Assembly: GCA_963675185.2 (NCBI GenBank)
Contig: CAXXOH010000003.1
Location: forward strand, 1,612,001 to 1,676,000
Reading direction: 5' to 3'
Origin: Ilyobacter_A sp963675185
GTDB taxonomy: Bacteria > Fusobacteriota > Fusobacteriia > Fusobacteriales > Fusobacteriaceae
DNA length: 64,000 nucleotides
A program made the translations under genes and the position numbers. Of this stretch, positions 25,244 to 33,240 are shown piece after piece; position 1 is the stretch's first letter, and each line of letters starts with the position of its first letter. Under the pieces are notes generated by a model. It was not told where the DNA came from. It ran no database searches and saw only the letters and a program-made list of their open reading frames with translations.

Positions 25244-26554
25244 ATGTATAGAAAAATAATGGAAGAGATACGAAAAAGCGGAGGTCAGGCCTACATTGTA
25301 GGCGGATACGTCAGGGATATGCTGATGGGGGTACACGGCAAAGATATAGACATAGAGGTATTTGGCATAGAACCGGAAAAGCTTGAGGGGATACTTTCAA
25401 AATTTGGCAGGTGGAAAAAGGCAGGAAGGGATTTTGAGATATACCTGATAAAAGGTTATGAAATCTCCTATCCAAGGGACGAAAACGGCATATCCCCCTA
25501 TCTGAGTGTCGAAAAAGCAAGCAAGAGGAGAGACCTAACAATAAACTCCCTTTACTATGACCCATTTTCTGGGGAAGTGCTAGACTTTAACGGTGGTATA
25601 GAAGATATAGAAAATGGGGTTATAAGGCACGTAGAGAAGGATAGTTTTTTAGAGGATCCACTGCGCATGCTGAGGGTGGCACAGTTCAAGGCCAGGTTTG
25701 ATTTTAAAGTGGCAGATGAAACCGTAAGACTTTTAAAGGAAAATTTTTATCGAATGACCGGAGTAAAGGGTGAGAGGGTCTTTATCGAGCTGGAAAAAAT
25801 ACTTATGAAAACTGACAAGCCCTCATTAGCTTTTGAGTTCTTACAAGAAAATGGGATTTTGGTACAGTTTTTTCCAGATCTCAGCCGGCTGAGAGGGGTG
25901 GAGCAGGACAAGGTATTCCACCCTGAGGGGGATGTGTTTTCTCACACCATGATGTGCCTAGATGTTCTGGATAAAGAGGAAAGGAGCTTATCGGTTATGC
26001 TCGCCATACTCTTTCATGATATAGGCAAGGGAATGGTTAGCCCTGTAGAGGTTTTACAGGAGGGCTATAAGCTCATTGCTTTTCCAGGGCACTCGGAAGC
26101 TTCATATAAAAGGTACCTGGAATTTATAGAGGAGTTTACACAAAATAAAGAACTTATAAAAAATTCTTCCCAATACATACTCTACCATGAGGAGCCCCTT
26201 AAAATGCTTCTACAAAACGGAGTGGATAAAATTTCTATTAGGAAGCTTGCAGTAAAGGTGAACATATCCGACCTTTTAAAGGTTTACAAGGCGGACGTAC
26301 TTGGCAGAGGAAAAAAAGACAACTCGGAGGAGTTGGCATTAATTGAAGAGATAAGAAAACTTTACTTAGAAGTAAGAAATGAGCTAAAACCTATAGTCAG
26401 GGGAAGGGATTTATTAGATTGGGGGGTGCACAACAGGAGGGAATTTTCCCAGGTGCTGGATTTTCTCTACGAAAAGCAGCTGGAGGAAAAGTTTTCAACT
26501 TTAGAGGAAGCTCATATATATTTTAAAAAAATTGCAAATAAGTATGGATGGTAG
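25244..26554 (+). CDS. cca: CCA-adding enzyme / poly(A) polymerase-family tRNA nucleotidyltransferase with HD domain
   Basis: The enzyme adds or repairs the tRNA 3' CCA end. The class II nucleotidyltransferase head has GGYVRD at 20-25 and the metal-binding DID at 34-36, then SKRRDLTINSLYYDP and EDPLRMLRVAQFKAR. A C-terminal HD domain follows (HTMMCLDVLD, LFHDIGKG near 255). ATG 25244 follows TTTGGAGGG. An alternative is a poly(A) polymerase, which shares these motifs; the only tRNA here encodes its CCA. Confidence 0.85.
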   Translation: MYRKIMEEIRKSGGQAYIVGGYVRDMLMGVHGKDIDIEVFGIEPEKLEGILSKFGRWKKAGRDFEIYLIKGYEISYPRDENGISPYLSVEKASKRRDLTINSLYYDPFSGEVLDFNGGIEDIENGVIRHVEKDSFLEDPLRMLRVAQFKARFDFKVADETVRLLKENFYRMTGVKGERVFIELEKILMKTDKPSLAFEFLQENGILVQFFPDLSRLRGVEQDKVFHPEGDVFSHTMMCLDVLDKEERSLSVMLAILFHDIGKGMVSPVEVLQEGYKLIAFPGHSEASYKRYLEFIEEFTQNKELIKNSSQYILYHEEPLKMLLQNGVDKISIRKLAVKVNISDLLKVYKADVLGRGKKDNSEELALIEEIRKLYLEVRNELKPIVRGRDLLDWGVHNRREFSQVLDFLYEKQLEEKFSTLEEAHIYFKKIANKYGW

Positions 26555-26587
26555 AGTTTAAAAAATTAAGTGAAGAAGGTGGGATCT

Positions 26588-27109
26588 ATGGGGCGTGTTC
26601 TGGTCATGATCTTTTTTTTGATAATATTTTCTGTGGGCTATGGGGATAGCAGTAATAAGTTAGAGGGCGACACATTTTTGGAGTTTGAGGTATTAGTAGA
26701 CGCACCTAGGGATTTTATTTTTCCCTATATAGCTTCTTATGAAAAGAATAAAAATTGGATAGATGGGCTGCAATATGAGAAGGTAATAGATGTGCCGAAA
26801 GATGGGGGCATGCTGGGGACGAAATTTATCCAAAAGATAACCGCTTATGGAATAAGCTCTGAATACAAGGGAGTAGTCACTGCTTATAAAGAAAATGAGC
26901 TTTTTAGCATAGAATTATGGAATGAAAATATCATGTTTTATATAGAGTATATACTGGAAGATAGGGGCAGTGAAACATATATAAGGAATAGGATTTGGAT
27001 TTCTAATAAGAAATTTTCAAGTAAACTTTTAAATGTTTTTAACAGAAGAAAGTTTAAAAATCAGATAGAAAATTTGAAAGCACTGTCTGAGAAAGAATAT
27101 AAAACATGA
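26588..27109 (+). CDS. Exported or membrane-anchored SRPBCC/START-like protein
   Basis: A 174-residue protein whose N-terminus (MGRVLVMIFFLIIFSVGYG) is a signal or anchor segment. The rest looks like the polyketide cyclase/SRPBCC fold: FLEFEVLVDAPRDFIFPYIASYEKNKNWIDG at the first strand and helix, then LGTKFIQKITAYG and repeated amphipathic strands, with a final basic helix. Such domains bind hydrophobic ligands. The ligand is unknown. ATG 26588 follows GAAGGTGGG. Confidence 0.55.
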   Translation: MGRVLVMIFFLIIFSVGYGDSSNKLEGDTFLEFEVLVDAPRDFIFPYIASYEKNKNWIDGLQYEKVIDVPKDGGMLGTKFIQKITAYGISSEYKGVVTAYKENELFSIELWNENIMFYIEYILEDRGSETYIRNRIWISNKKFSSKLLNVFNRRKFKNQIENLKALSEKEYKT

Positions 27110-27181
27110 GAGTAGTCATCCATTGCTACGGGAATATTTAGTCAGTTTAGAGAATTTTTTGATCGATAAAAGAGCAAAAAG

Positions 27182-27210
27182 TTGATTTTTGCGTACTATT
27201 ATACTATAAT
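27182..27210 (+). promoter_or_regulatory. Promoter for the gene at 27243
   Basis: TTGATT (27182-27187), 17-bp spacer, TATAAT (27205-27210). Confidence 0.7.
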
Positions 27211-27242
27211 TTAATATATAGAATCATCGGAAGGAGAGATAG

Positions 27243-27827
27243 ATGTTAAACGTTGTAATATTTTGTGTTATTGTGATGGGTGGAGTTATTTTATTTAACC
27301 TAAGGGTAAAAAACAAGGCTTACAATATTTTTGTAGAGTCTCCATTTGAGTATAATCAGGGGGTCTTGGAGTCCGTGACTATGTTCGGCTCGAAAGAGAT
27401 GCAAGACACCATAAAAAAACAGCTTTTACCGTTTTTTAAATCCATATCAAAAGAAGTGGAAAAAAGCGGTAGTTTGAGCGGTGAAAAATTAACTGTAGCA
27501 ATGCATGAGTACAAAAAAGAGATGCTCCCAAAAATTGAGGACTTCTACGAAGGACAAAATTTTACTAAGTATGAGAAAGAAAATTTGATATTTTTTCTAA
27601 AAGAATTGGACAGCTATGTAAAAAATCAAGAAATAGCGTCTTACGATAAGGGAAAAGATCAAAATATGGACAGGAAGTTGGCGCTGTTAGGGCTTGATAT
27701 GGCAATGATTTTAGTTTTGACGAAGATGTACCTAAAAAATGGTAGAGAAAAAGAGAAGCTTCTTTACGACATAAGAGACCAACTTCCTCTATCTGACTTA
27801 GACATGCAGTACATATCGGCCAGTTAA
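27243..27827 (+). CDS. Hypothetical membrane-anchored protein
   Basis: Not recognised. The 194-residue protein has one N-terminal membrane segment (MLNVVIFCVIVMGGVILFNL) and a helical, charged remainder with a hydrophobic stretch LALLGLDMAMILVLTKMYL near residues 145-165. It has a good promoter and an AAGGAGAG ribosome binding site and is followed by a small terminator, so it looks like a real single-gene unit. No function is proposed. Confidence 0.6.
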   Translation: MLNVVIFCVIVMGGVILFNLRVKNKAYNIFVESPFEYNQGVLESVTMFGSKEMQDTIKKQLLPFFKSISKEVEKSGSLSGEKLTVAMHEYKKEMLPKIEDFYEGQNFTKYEKENLIFFLKELDSYVKNQEIASYDKGKDQNMDRKLALLGLDMAMILVLTKMYLKNGREKEKLLYDIRDQLPLSDLDMQYISAS

Positions 27828-27833
27828 TGGGGA

Positions 27834-27853
27834 AAAACTAAGCTAGTTTTATT
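27834..27853 (+). terminator. Short terminator after the gene at 27243
   Basis: Stem AAAACTA (27834-27840) with TAGTTTT (27844-27850) and a T-rich end. Confidence 0.5.
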
Positions 27854-27880
27854 TACAAATAAATTTAAATGTGCTATCCT
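27852..27880 (+). promoter_or_regulatory. Promoter for the gene at 27921
   Basis: TTTACA (27852-27857), 17-bp spacer, TATCCT (27875-27880) with TGC just upstream. Confidence 0.5.
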
Positions 27881-27920
27881 TAATATTGCTAATACTAAAT
27901 AGAGGGGAGAACAGCTAATC

Positions 27921-28589
27921 ATGGGAATAAGTATTAAGTACGCTATTACAGCACATGACGCTAAAATGACACAAAATGGAATCGATATAAAAAACTGCTT
28001 TGATGTTATAATGCAACCATTTTTTCCAGTGGGATTTGAAAAAGTCGCCATTGTATTGGCCATGGACGGGGTTGAAAAAAATACTATGTTCGAGATGAGG
28101 CTAAACGGTCCAAACGACGAGCTGCTGAGCAAGGGAGAGTTTGGCATGATTGCTACTCCAAATGGGATACCATCTAAGAAGATAATTTCGATAGAAAAAT
28201 TTATGGTCAACTCCAGAGGAAAATACACACTTGACATACTTGAGAAAAGAGTAGAGGGGCTGAAATTTATAAGCAGTACAGATCTTTTTGTTGCTAGCTA
28301 CCCACCCAACAGAAAATTTACTCCAGAGGAAGTACAAAAAATATTATCCGATGACAACGTTATAAAAAGTGTTAAAACGGAGTTCAAAGGGCCTGGAATG
28401 AAAAAGGCCTACAAACTGCAGCTTAACCTAGATGATACAGCTCCTATAGAAGAGGGGTACAACCCTTTTCCGGAAAGTGACATTCTGGAGATAGACGAAC
28501 AAAAATATGACCTTACGGGACTAAAAAGACATGCACAGTTGATGTTTGGTAGGCCTATACCTAAAAAAAAGCCTGAAAAGAGCAGCTAA
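27921..28589 (+). CDS. Conserved hypothetical protein (DUF6941-like layout, uncertain)
   Basis: A 222-residue soluble protein. The first half reads like a beta-rich domain (KYAITAHDAKMTQNGIDIKN, then EMRLNGPNDELLSKGEF and KYTLDILEKRVEG), resembling by eye the uncharacterised DUF6941 type. The second half contains a FTPEEVQKILSDDNVIKSV helix and a proline- and lysine-rich tail. It has its own promoter and a strong terminator. No reaction is inferred. Confidence 0.6.
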   Translation: MGISIKYAITAHDAKMTQNGIDIKNCFDVIMQPFFPVGFEKVAIVLAMDGVEKNTMFEMRLNGPNDELLSKGEFGMIATPNGIPSKKIISIEKFMVNSRGKYTLDILEKRVEGLKFISSTDLFVASYPPNRKFTPEEVQKILSDDNVIKSVKTEFKGPGMKKAYKLQLNLDDTAPIEEGYNPFPESDILEIDEQKYDLTGLKRHAQLMFGRPIPKKKPEKSS

Positions 28590-28604
28590 AGCTGCTCTTT
28601 TTTA
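28577..28604 (+). terminator. Terminator after the gene at 27921
   Basis: Stem AAAGAGCAGC with GCTGCTCTTT around TAAA, followed by T residues. Confidence 0.85.
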
Positions 28605-28641
28605 TTCATAAAATATTGTAGGAAAAAGAGCTTATTAGAGG

Positions 28642-28647
28642 TATAAT
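28642..28647 (+). promoter_or_regulatory. -10 element for the small gene at 28693
   Basis: TATAAT about 45 bp before the start codon. No convincing -35 is seen. Confidence 0.45.
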
Positions 28648-28692
28648 AGGAGTGTAACAGAATAATGCCGATACAAAAAGGGGGATGATTTT

Positions 28693-28875
28693 ATGTTCAT
28701 GAATAGGCTGGTTTTTTTTGAGAAGCTTTATTTGGAGGAACTTGAAAGTCTCGAGAAGGAAATGAGAAAGCATCCTCTGGACATGGATTATGTAGCTGAG
28801 TGGGAAACTCTGGCGGAACTTTTGTCAGAAATAAGAAAGGCAAAAGAAAGTTTAAAAGAAACCATTTCAGAATAG
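28693..28875 (+). CDS. Small helical protein of unknown function
   Basis: A 60-residue protein that is almost all charged helix (KLYLEELESLEKEMRKHPLD, then EWETLAELLSEIRKAKESL), likely one helical hairpin. GGGGGATGA gives a good ribosome binding site for ATG 28693, though ATG 28699 is also possible. It has a -10 element upstream and a strong terminator downstream, so it is probably expressed. Its function is unknown. Confidence 0.65.
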   Translation: MFMNRLVFFEKLYLEELESLEKEMRKHPLDMDYVAEWETLAELLSEIRKAKESLKETISE

Positions 28876-28924
28876 CAGGGCAATATGTGGCCTGTAGCCC
28901 TATAAGATATAAGTAAGCAGCAGG

Positions 28925-28948
28925 GAGAGCTAAGCTCTCTTTTTTTTA
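28925..28948 (+). terminator. Terminator after the small gene
   Basis: Stem GAGAGC (28925-28930) with GCTCTC (28934-28939), then eight T. Confidence 0.75.
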
Positions 28949-28982
28949 TTGCAAAAAACTTTCAGTCGTAAAATGGATTAGC

Positions 28983-29011
28983 TTGACATAATCTGGATAA
29001 TGTGATAATAT
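28983..29011 (+). promoter_or_regulatory. Promoter for rplM-rpsI
   Basis: TTGACA (28983-28988), then -10 candidates GATAAT (29004-29009, with TG upstream) or TAATAT (29006-29011, 17-bp spacer). Confidence 0.7.
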
Positions 29012-29023
29012 CATATGGAAAAA

Positions 29024-29070
29024 ATCCTTTCCCACAAAAGGATCCGTTGCGTTATATTTAACGATATAAC
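29024..29070 (+). promoter_or_regulatory. rplM 5' leader with two hairpins (possible L13-type autoregulatory leader)
   Basis: The leader contains ATCCTTT/AAAGGAT (29024-29030 with 29037-29043) and GTTATA/TATAAC (29051-29056 with 29065-29070). They lie between the promoter and the rplM ribosome binding site. Ribosomal-protein leaders often bind their own product; here that is only inference. Confidence 0.35.
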
Positions 29071-29090
29071 TTTTAAGGAGGAATAACAAA

Positions 29091-29525
29091 GTGAACAAAT
29101 ACACTAAAATGCAAAGAAAAGAAGATGTAGTAAGACAATGGTACCAATACGACGCTGAAGGTAACATTCTAGGAAGACTAGCAGTAGAGGTAACTAAAAA
29201 ATTAATGGGTAAAGAAAAAGTAACTTTCACACCGCATATTGATGGTGGAGACTTCGTAATCGTAACTAATGCTGCTAAAGTAGCTGTTACAGGGAAAAAA
29301 TTATTAGATAAAAAATACTATAACCACAGTGGATTCCCAGGAGGATTAAGAGAAAGAAGGCTAGAAGAAGTTTTAGCTAAAAAACCAGAAGAAGCAATCT
29401 ACTTAGCTGTAAAAAGAATGCTTCCTAAAAACAGACTAGGAAGACAAATGTTGTCTAGATTGAGAGTTTATGCTGGTGCAGAACACGGACAAGAAGCTCA
29501 AAAACCAGAAAAAGTGGAATTATAA
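29091..29525 (+). CDS. rplM: Large-subunit ribosomal protein L13 (uL13)
   Basis: The 144-residue uL13 shows WYQYDAEGNILGRLAVEVTKKLMGK, the KVAVTGKKLLDKKYYNHSGFPGG core and MLPKNRLGRQMLSRLRVYAG. The start is GTG at 29091 behind a strong AAGGAGGA. It forms the conserved rplM-rpsI pair, with 17 bp between them, under a strong promoter and with a structured leader. Confidence 0.97.
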   Translation: MNKYTKMQRKEDVVRQWYQYDAEGNILGRLAVEVTKKLMGKEKVTFTPHIDGGDFVIVTNAAKVAVTGKKLLDKKYYNHSGFPGGLRERRLEEVLAKKPEEAIYLAVKRMLPKNRLGRQMLSRLRVYAGAEHGQEAQKPEKVEL

Positions 29526-29542
29526 TAAGGAGGTAATTTAGA

Positions 29543-29941
29543 GTGGCTGAAATGATTCAATATATAGGAACTGGTAGAAGAAAAACTTCTGTAGCGAGAG
29601 TAAGATTAATCCCTGGTGGAAATGGAATTGAAATAAATGGGAAAACTATGGCTGACTATTTTGGAGGAAGAGAACTTTTATCTAAAATCGTAGAGCAACC
29701 ATTAGTTTTAACTGAAACTTTAGATAAATTCGGAATCAAAGTAAATGTAAACGGTGGAGGAAACGCTGGTCAAGCTGGAGCAATAAGACACGGTGTAGCA
29801 AGAGCACTACTAAGCTCTGACGATTCTCTAAGAAAGGCTTTAAGAGAAGCAGGTTTCTTAACAAGGGATTCAAGAATGGTAGAGAGAAAAAAATACGGAA
29901 AGAAAAAAGCAAGAAGATCTCCTCAATTCTCAAAAAGATAA
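29543..29941 (+). CDS. rpsI: Small-subunit ribosomal protein S9 (uS9)
   Basis: The 132-residue uS9 begins with IQYIGTGRRKTSVARVRL, has GGGNAGQAGAIRHGVARALL, and ends KKARRSPQFSKR with the C-terminal Lys-Arg tail that reaches the P-site tRNA. The start is GTG at 29543 behind AAGGAGG. A strong terminator follows. Confidence 0.97.
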   Translation: MAEMIQYIGTGRRKTSVARVRLIPGGNGIEINGKTMADYFGGRELLSKIVEQPLVLTETLDKFGIKVNVNGGGNAGQAGAIRHGVARALLSSDDSLRKALREAGFLTRDSRMVERKKYGKKKARRSPQFSKR

Positions 29942-29955
29942 TTTATACAATGTAC

Positions 29956-29990
29956 ATCCCCACAAACACCAAGTTTGTGGGGATTTTTTT
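29956..29990 (+). terminator. Terminator after rpsI
   Basis: A 12-bp stem ATCCCCACAAAC / GTTTGTGGGGAT with a 5-nt loop and seven T. Confidence 0.92.
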
Positions 29991-30275
29991 AATTTTAAAT
30001 ACTTGTTATTAAAGTTTTATTGTAATTTTAATTAGAAAAAATCTTAATTTGACTCATTGATTCAGATATACCTTATGCTCTAATTATTTGACAATTTATA
30101 TCAATTATATTATACTGTTTTATTGATAATATATATATAATTAAAATCTCTTAAAAATATATATTTTTAAATTATCAAAAAATTATTTTGAATTATTGCA
30201 AAATATGTTTATAAAGTGATGAATTAATAAAAAAGTTTTAAAAAAGATAATAAAGTAGCGTAAGGAGGAAGAGAT
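29991..30275 (+). promoter_or_regulatory. AT-rich upstream region of putP with promoter
   Basis: This gene-free stretch contains TTGACA (30088-30093), a 17-bp spacer and TATACT (30111-30116), leaving a leader of about 155 nt before the TTG start. The leader is nearly all A and T with no clear hairpin. I see no RNA gene or ORF in it. Confidence 0.6.
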
Positions 30276-30995
30276 TTGGTAGGATTAGAGACTATTTTAA
30301 CATTTACTTTTTATCTTGTTTTTTTGATGGGAGTAGGCATCTACTTTTATAAGAAGACAAGCAATTTGGAGGACTACCTCTTGGGTGGGAGAGGCATGGG
30401 TTCCTGGGTAACGGCACTTTCCGCTCAGGCAAGCGACATGAGCGGATGGCTTTTGATGGGGCTGCCTGGGGCTGTGTACCTGTTTGGGATGAATCAGTCC
30501 TGGATAGCCATTGGGCTTTTTATAGGGACTTATTTAAACTGGAAGCTTGTAGCACCTAGATTAAGGGTGTATACTGAAAAAACAAATTCCTTGACTTTGC
30601 CGACGTTTTTTGAAAAGAGATTCAAAGACCCGACAGGGTTGCTGAGAAACATTTCTGCAGTGATTACCTTGATATTTTTTACAATATATTCATCGTCCGG
30701 ACTTGTGGCTTCCGGGAAACTTTTCGAATCTATGTTTAGTATGAACTATACGGTGGCGGTAGTAATAGGAACTGTTGTTATAGTTATGTATACATTTTTA
30801 GGTGGTTTTTTGGCTGTCTGCTGGACAGACCTCTTCCAAGGTGTGCTCATGTTCCTAGCCATATTGGTGGTTCCCTTTGTCGCGTATAAACATGTAGGTG
30901 GAAGCTCTGAGATATTAAAGGCTATGGATGTAAAAGAGGTATCCACAAGTATATTTTCAAACGGGAGCGAAAGCTTGACCGGTTTGACCCCTTAA
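30276..30995 (+). pseudogene. putP: putP, sodium/proline symporter, 5' fragment (disrupted)
   Basis: PutP is the inner-membrane Na+/proline symporter of the SSS family. The 5' part encodes about 237 genuine residues with LLGGRGMGSWVTALSAQASDMSGWLLMGLPGA, the conserved early-TM block, and TFLGGFLAVCWTDLFQG. The start is TTG at 30276 behind AAGGAGGA. Reading is cut at about 30989 by the IS3-family element: only a few IS-derived codons follow before TAA. The rest of the gene resumes at 32321. Both halves together give about 505 residues, the normal PutP length, so the break looks recent. Confidence 0.9.
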
Positions 30996-31026
30996 TTCTT
31001 GGACTTATTTCCTTATTTTGCGCGTT

Positions 31027-31896
31027 TTACGCTGCTACTTTAAATTCCTCTGATTCTTTTCCTTTATATTTCTCATAGAATTCCTGGGGAGTCATATATT
31101 TTAAACTTCCATGAATTCTTTTTGTATTATAGAAATCTATAAATTCCTGCATCTCTTCATAGGCTTCTTGAAAACTTTCAAAATACTTATAACCAAAGAC
31201 TTCCCGCTCTAAAATACTATGAAATGACTCTATATGAGCATTCTTATTAGGGGTAGCATTGGGGATTCTTTCATGATTTATTCCTAGAGCTCTGCAAGTT
31301 TCTGAAAACAATTTGCTGGTAAACTGGGACCCGTTGTCACTTCTAATATAGAGTTTCTCAGGCATGAGTTCTGATCTCTTGTACACAGCTCTAATTAAAG
31401 AGTTGCAAACATCTTCTGCAGTACAAGAGAATCCGATATGGTAATCAATTATACTTCTATCAAAAACAACGATAATTTCACAAACATAAAATACCCTTTC
31501 GATTCCATAGATATATCCATATTTCACATCTATTTCCCATAATTTATTTGATGATTGGACTTTTTTATTTGTAGCTAAAACCTTTTTTTCTTTTGGTTGA
31601 GGTAGATATTTTCGGAGAAGCTTTAATTCTTTACATAACCGATAAGACTTCTTATGATTAAGAATTATTCCCCAATCTCTTTTAACTGCATGAGCTCTCT
31701 TTCGATATCCATATGCACATTCTCTTGTTTCATCATAACTTTTTAAAAATTCTTTGATCTTATCATCTGAAACTTTTTCATTTTTAAAATTAAAGCTATA
31801 TCCTTTAGGCTTCGCGCCTGCTCTTTTAGGTTTTACTATTTTATATTCTTTCTGTTTATCTTTGTAATAGTAGTAAGTAGACTTAGGTAACCCCAC
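31027..31896 (-). CDS. IS3-family transposase OrfB (DDE catalytic subunit)
   Basis: The catalytic part of the transposase. The DDE residues are visible as Asp123 (WEIDVKYG), Asp187 (IRSDNGSQFTS) and Glu223 (NAHIESFHSILERE), with 35 residues between the last two. The frame is open well upstream of the GTG at 31896, back through the end of orfA, so OrfB is probably made mainly as an OrfAB fusion by -1 frameshifting at the A6G site at 31983-31977. It ends 40 bp from the IS left end. It appears intact. Confidence 0.92.
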   Translation of the reverse strand: MGLPKSTYYYYKDKQKEYKIVKPKRAGAKPKGYSFNFKNEKVSDDKIKEFLKSYDETRECAYGYRKRAHAVKRDWGIILNHKKSYRLCKELKLLRKYLPQPKEKKVLATNKKVQSSNKLWEIDVKYGYIYGIERVFYVCEIIVVFDRSIIDYHIGFSCTAEDVCNSLIRAVYKRSELMPEKLYIRSDNGSQFTSKLFSETCRALGINHERIPNATPNKNAHIESFHSILEREVFGYKYFESFQEAYEEMQEFIDFYNTKRIHGSLKYMTPQEFYEKYKGKESEEFKVAA

Positions 31897-31970
31897 TATC
31901 CTCAGGACTAAGGAAGGTTTATTCCCTTCATCAATCCAATATTTTGCTACTTGATATTTAAAAATAGTGG

Positions 31971-32246
31971 TTACATCTTTTTTAACATATCCTTCAAAAT
32001 CTTGATTTCAAGATCTTTTTCAGCAGAAATTTCTTTCAGAGCTTTATTTTCAGCCTCAAGGGTTTTATTAATTTTACTTAAATCCTTATGTTGACCCGAT
32101 TCTTTCTGAGAAAGCTTTTTTTCCCACCCTCTGATGGTACTTTCAGCCAGATTATACTTAGCTGCCACGGCTCTTCTATTCTTAGCTAGTTTAACTTCTT
32201 CTAATATTCTTTCTTTTTCTTCCATAGAGTATCTTCTTCTAGTCAT
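31971..32246 (-). CDS. IS3-family transposase OrfA (helix-turn-helix DNA-binding subunit)
   Basis: The 91-residue OrfA has MTRRRYSMEEKERILEEV, a helix-turn-helix AVAAKYNLAESTIRGWEKKL, and a C-terminal leucine-zipper-like coiled coil (LEAENKALKEISAEKDLEI). ATG 32246 follows AAGGAGC. It stops at 31971, just after the slippery AAAAAAG run, the normal IS3 layout for making OrfAB. Confidence 0.9.
   Translation of the reverse strand: MTRRRYSMEEKERILEEVKLAKNRRAVAAKYNLAESTIRGWEKKLSQKESGQHKDLSKINKTLEAENKALKEISAEKDLEIKILKDMLKKM
31977..31983 (-). promoter_or_regulatory. Programmed -1 frameshift slippery site (AAAAAAG)
   Basis: The heptamer A-AAA-AAG on the minus strand lies three codons before the OrfA stop. 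The -1 frame is open from here (DVTTIFKYQVAKYW) into OrfB. Confidence 0.75.
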
Positions 32247-32320
32247 CTCTTTGCTCCTTAATATTGATTTAAATATATTATATATTAATTCGCGCAAGAG
32301 TCCAAACTGGCTAAGGGGCA

Positions 32321-33132
32321 ATAAAGTGACCTTGATTGCGGTTATATCAACAATGGCTTGGGGACTTGGGTATTTTGGACAGCCTCACATATTATCTAGA
32401 TTTATGAGTATAAAATCTATAAAGGAGCTGCCGAAATCTATGGCTATAGCGATGGTCTGGGTTTTCATTTCCCTGGTGGGGGCCATAGCTGTGGGAATGG
32501 TTGCCATACCACTATTCTCAGACATGTCACAGATATCTGGAGATGCAGAAAAAGTATTTATAGTTATGATAAGAGAGCTTTTCAATCCGTGGGTAGGCGG
32601 GATTTTATTGGCGGCTATACTGTCAGCTATAATGTCTACGATTGATTCCCAACTTTTGGTTTCGTCTTCGACTTTGACAGAAGACTTCTACCAGCATCTT
32701 ATAAAAAGGGATGCTAGCGAAAAGGAGCTTATTTTGGTCGGCAGAATATGCGTTTTGATAATATCGATTATAGCCCTTTTCATGGCCCTTAAACCAAATG
32801 CGCAGGTGCTCGCATTGGTATCTTATGCTTGGGGAGGATTTGGATCTGCCTTTGGACCTCTGGTTATAATGTCCATCTTCTCCAAAAAAACTACATGGCA
32901 ATCGGCACTAGGCGGGATGCTTGTGGGGACGATAGTGCTTGTGCTTTGGAAAAGCATTGGATTTGGATCTTTACTTTACGAGATAGTACCAGGATTTGCA
33001 GCCAACTTTTTAACCATCCACTTGCTGAATTTAGTTTTTGTGCAGGAAGACGAGGAAGTATTAGAGGACTTCGAAGCGGTTGCCTTGGAAGTAAATGGAA
33101 GAACTCGAGCAGAATTGGCAAAAGAAATTTAA
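32321..33132 (+). pseudogene. putP: putP, sodium/proline symporter, 3' fragment (disrupted)
   Basis: The C-terminal part of PutP resumes with VTLIAVISTMAWGLGYFGQPHIL, then LAAILSAIMSTIDSQLLVSSS and YAWGGFGSAFGPLV, all SSS-family signatures, and ends near residue 505 of the intact protein. No start codon with a ribosome binding site is present, so it is not expected to be made alone. Apart from the insertion no frameshift or stop is seen. Confidence 0.9.
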
Positions 33133-33146
33133 TTTATCAAAATTAG

Positions 33147-33176
33147 GGGTGTAGAATTTCTGCACTCTTTTTATTT
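33147..33176 (+). terminator. Terminator after putP
   Basis: A stem of about 9 bp with two G-U pairs (33147-33155 with 33159-33167), then a T-rich run. Confidence 0.65.
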
Positions 33177-33240
33177 TTTAGAAGATTTTTTTAAAAAATT
33201 CAGTATATAAAATATGAGTAAAACATAAGGGGGGTTTACT

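Larger units (their letters stand above)
30985..32320 (-). mobile_element. IS3-family (IS150-group-like) insertion sequence inside putP
   Basis: About 1.34 kb carrying orfA and orfB on the minus strand. The ends are imperfect inverted repeats: left TGACCCCTTA then TTGGACT (from 30985), right in complement TGCCCCTTA then TTTGGACT (from 32320). These TG...CA ends with CCCC and TTGGAC are typical for this group. Flanking bases just outside do not match each other, but TGACC occurs at 30985-30989 and 32327-32331; if that is a 5-bp target duplication the element would be 30990-32326. Both boundaries would restore putP in frame, so the exact ends stay open. Confidence 0.85.

Noticed and set aside
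29942..30275. Small RNA in the AT-rich gap before putP
   Set aside because: Apart from the rpsI terminator and the putP promoter there is no stable structure.
32134..32320. Extension of the putP 3' frame to 32134 as a separate gene start
   Set aside because: That part is the antisense of IS orfA, with no ribosome binding site or family similarity.
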